Positions 4,809 to 5,196 of a stretch of 5,196 nucleotides of DNA are shown in pieces. Position 1 is the stretch's first letter, and the number at the start of each line of letters is the position of its first letter. The translations under genes were made by a program, and so were the position numbers. The DNA is from Candidatus Bathyarchaeota archaeon (GTDB taxonomy: Archaea; Thermoproteota; Bathyarchaeia; 40CM-2-53-6; FEN-987), in assembly GCA_023247835.1 (NCBI GenBank), contig JAHFFU010000034.1, forward strand, positions 3,115 through 8,310. Direction: 5' to 3'. Below the pieces are notes generated by a model that searched no databases, had not been told where the DNA came from, and saw only the letters and a program-made list of their open reading frames with translations.

Positions 4809-5196
4809 TCAGGGCATCAGAAACGTGAACACGTCGCCCAGAGAAACTTGGTGGGCCGCGACGAAACCAGCGTTGACCTCTAAGACGTACATCGCCCTTG
4901 CGGACGGTGAGAAGGCTGGGCAGATGTCAGGACCACAGGGCTGCAAGTCTTGCTCAAAGAAGACCGCTTGCTTACTTGAGTTAAACCAGATTATGTCCAA
5001 TGGGAACTTCATGCCCTCCATCCAGAAACTCCAGTAGCCTTCCCCGTCGAATATGAAAAGCATCCCGTGATCGAGAGGCATCGAATCGCGGCCCGAAAGG
5101 CCCTTCTCTTGCTCGGACGGAGTTCTCGCTAATTCCAGATTGAGGACGACTCCAGAGATCATTATTCGAACGGATTTGGAAGGCTGAAAAGCAAAA
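4809..5196 (-). CDS. DUF192 family protein, 5' end probably beyond the window
   Basis: The DUF192 domain is complete in its recognisable blocks. Numbering from the ATG at 5162, these are ELARTPSEQEKGLSGR (10-25), the GMLFIF strand (33-38), FWMEGMKFPLDIIW (46-59), a cysteine pair C76 and C81 in PCGPDICP, YVLEVNAGF (92-100) and LGD (108-110). The family has no settled biochemical function; many archaeal members, as I remember them, carry an N-terminal membrane anchor or signal ahead of the domain. The ATG at 5162 would give 117 residues, but the frame stays open to the window edge, reading FAFQPSKSVRI before that Met. The segment SVRIMISGVVLNLELA looks like one continuous first beta strand and turn. 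There is no ribosome binding site before 5162. I therefore treat the gene as partial, continuing beyond 5196, with 5162 as the alternative start. It reads toward the thioredoxin-like gene. Confidence 0.88.
   Translation of the reverse strand, partial: FAFQPSKSVRIMISGVVLNLELARTPSEQEKGLSGRDSMPLDHGMLFIFDGEGYWSFWMEGMKFPLDIIWFNSSKQAVFFEQDLQPCGPDICPAFSPSARAMYVLEVNAGFVAAHQVSLGDVFTFLMP

Noticed and set aside
4765..5037. 90-codon plus-strand frame near the window end
   Set aside because: It is antisense to the DUF192 gene, which has strong family motifs; no domain is visible in it.

Overview
This window looks like ordinary archaeal chromosome, most likely from the TACK group and perhaps Nitrososphaeria (Thaumarchaeota). 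Three things suggest this. A TATATA box sits about 27 nt upstream of an ATG, the geometry of a leaderless archaeal transcript. Strong Shine-Dalgarno sequences are scarce and appear at only a few starts. The protein families (an aminotransferase beginning MKLQPFEMERW, a DUF192 protein with the YVLEVNAGF ending, a CxxC thioredoxin-like protein, a tiny two-CxxC zinc ribbon) resemble archaeal versions from memory. The lineage is an inference; there is no rRNA, tRNA or marker gene here.

Layout: an alpha/beta-hydrolase esterase (9-671, minus) is divergent from a PLP aminotransferase (740-1867, plus), with a 68-bp gap that holds an imperfect dyad. A plus-strand series follows: a 59-residue zinc-ribbon protein (1960-2139), a FAD-dependent oxidoreductase of the sulfide:quinone reductase / flavocytochrome c sulfide dehydrogenase type (2225-3373), and a ten-helix EamA/DMT transporter (3432-4325). 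The transporter converges, with only 16 bp between stop codons, on a thioredoxin-like gene (4342-4755, minus). Upstream of that, on the same strand, is a DUF192 gene (4809 to the window edge) whose reading frame stays open through the end of the window, so its true N-terminus is probably outside.

Functionally this is a mixed neighbourhood: ester hydrolysis, amino-acid metabolism, metabolite export, and a loose redox/cysteine theme (FAD enzyme with a candidate redox-active Cys pair, zinc ribbon, thioredoxin-like protein). The clearest co-transcription candidate is oxidoreductase plus transporter, because the transporter has an internal AAGGAG ribosome binding site and a TTG start. I see no mobile element, CRISPR array, RNA gene or defence system. 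Nothing here is convincingly an undescribed multi-gene system. The items most worth a second look are the Cys pair of the FAD enzyme, the small zinc-ribbon gene with an 11-bp direct repeat upstream, and the divergent-promoter dyad. No gap between genes exceeds 100 bp.
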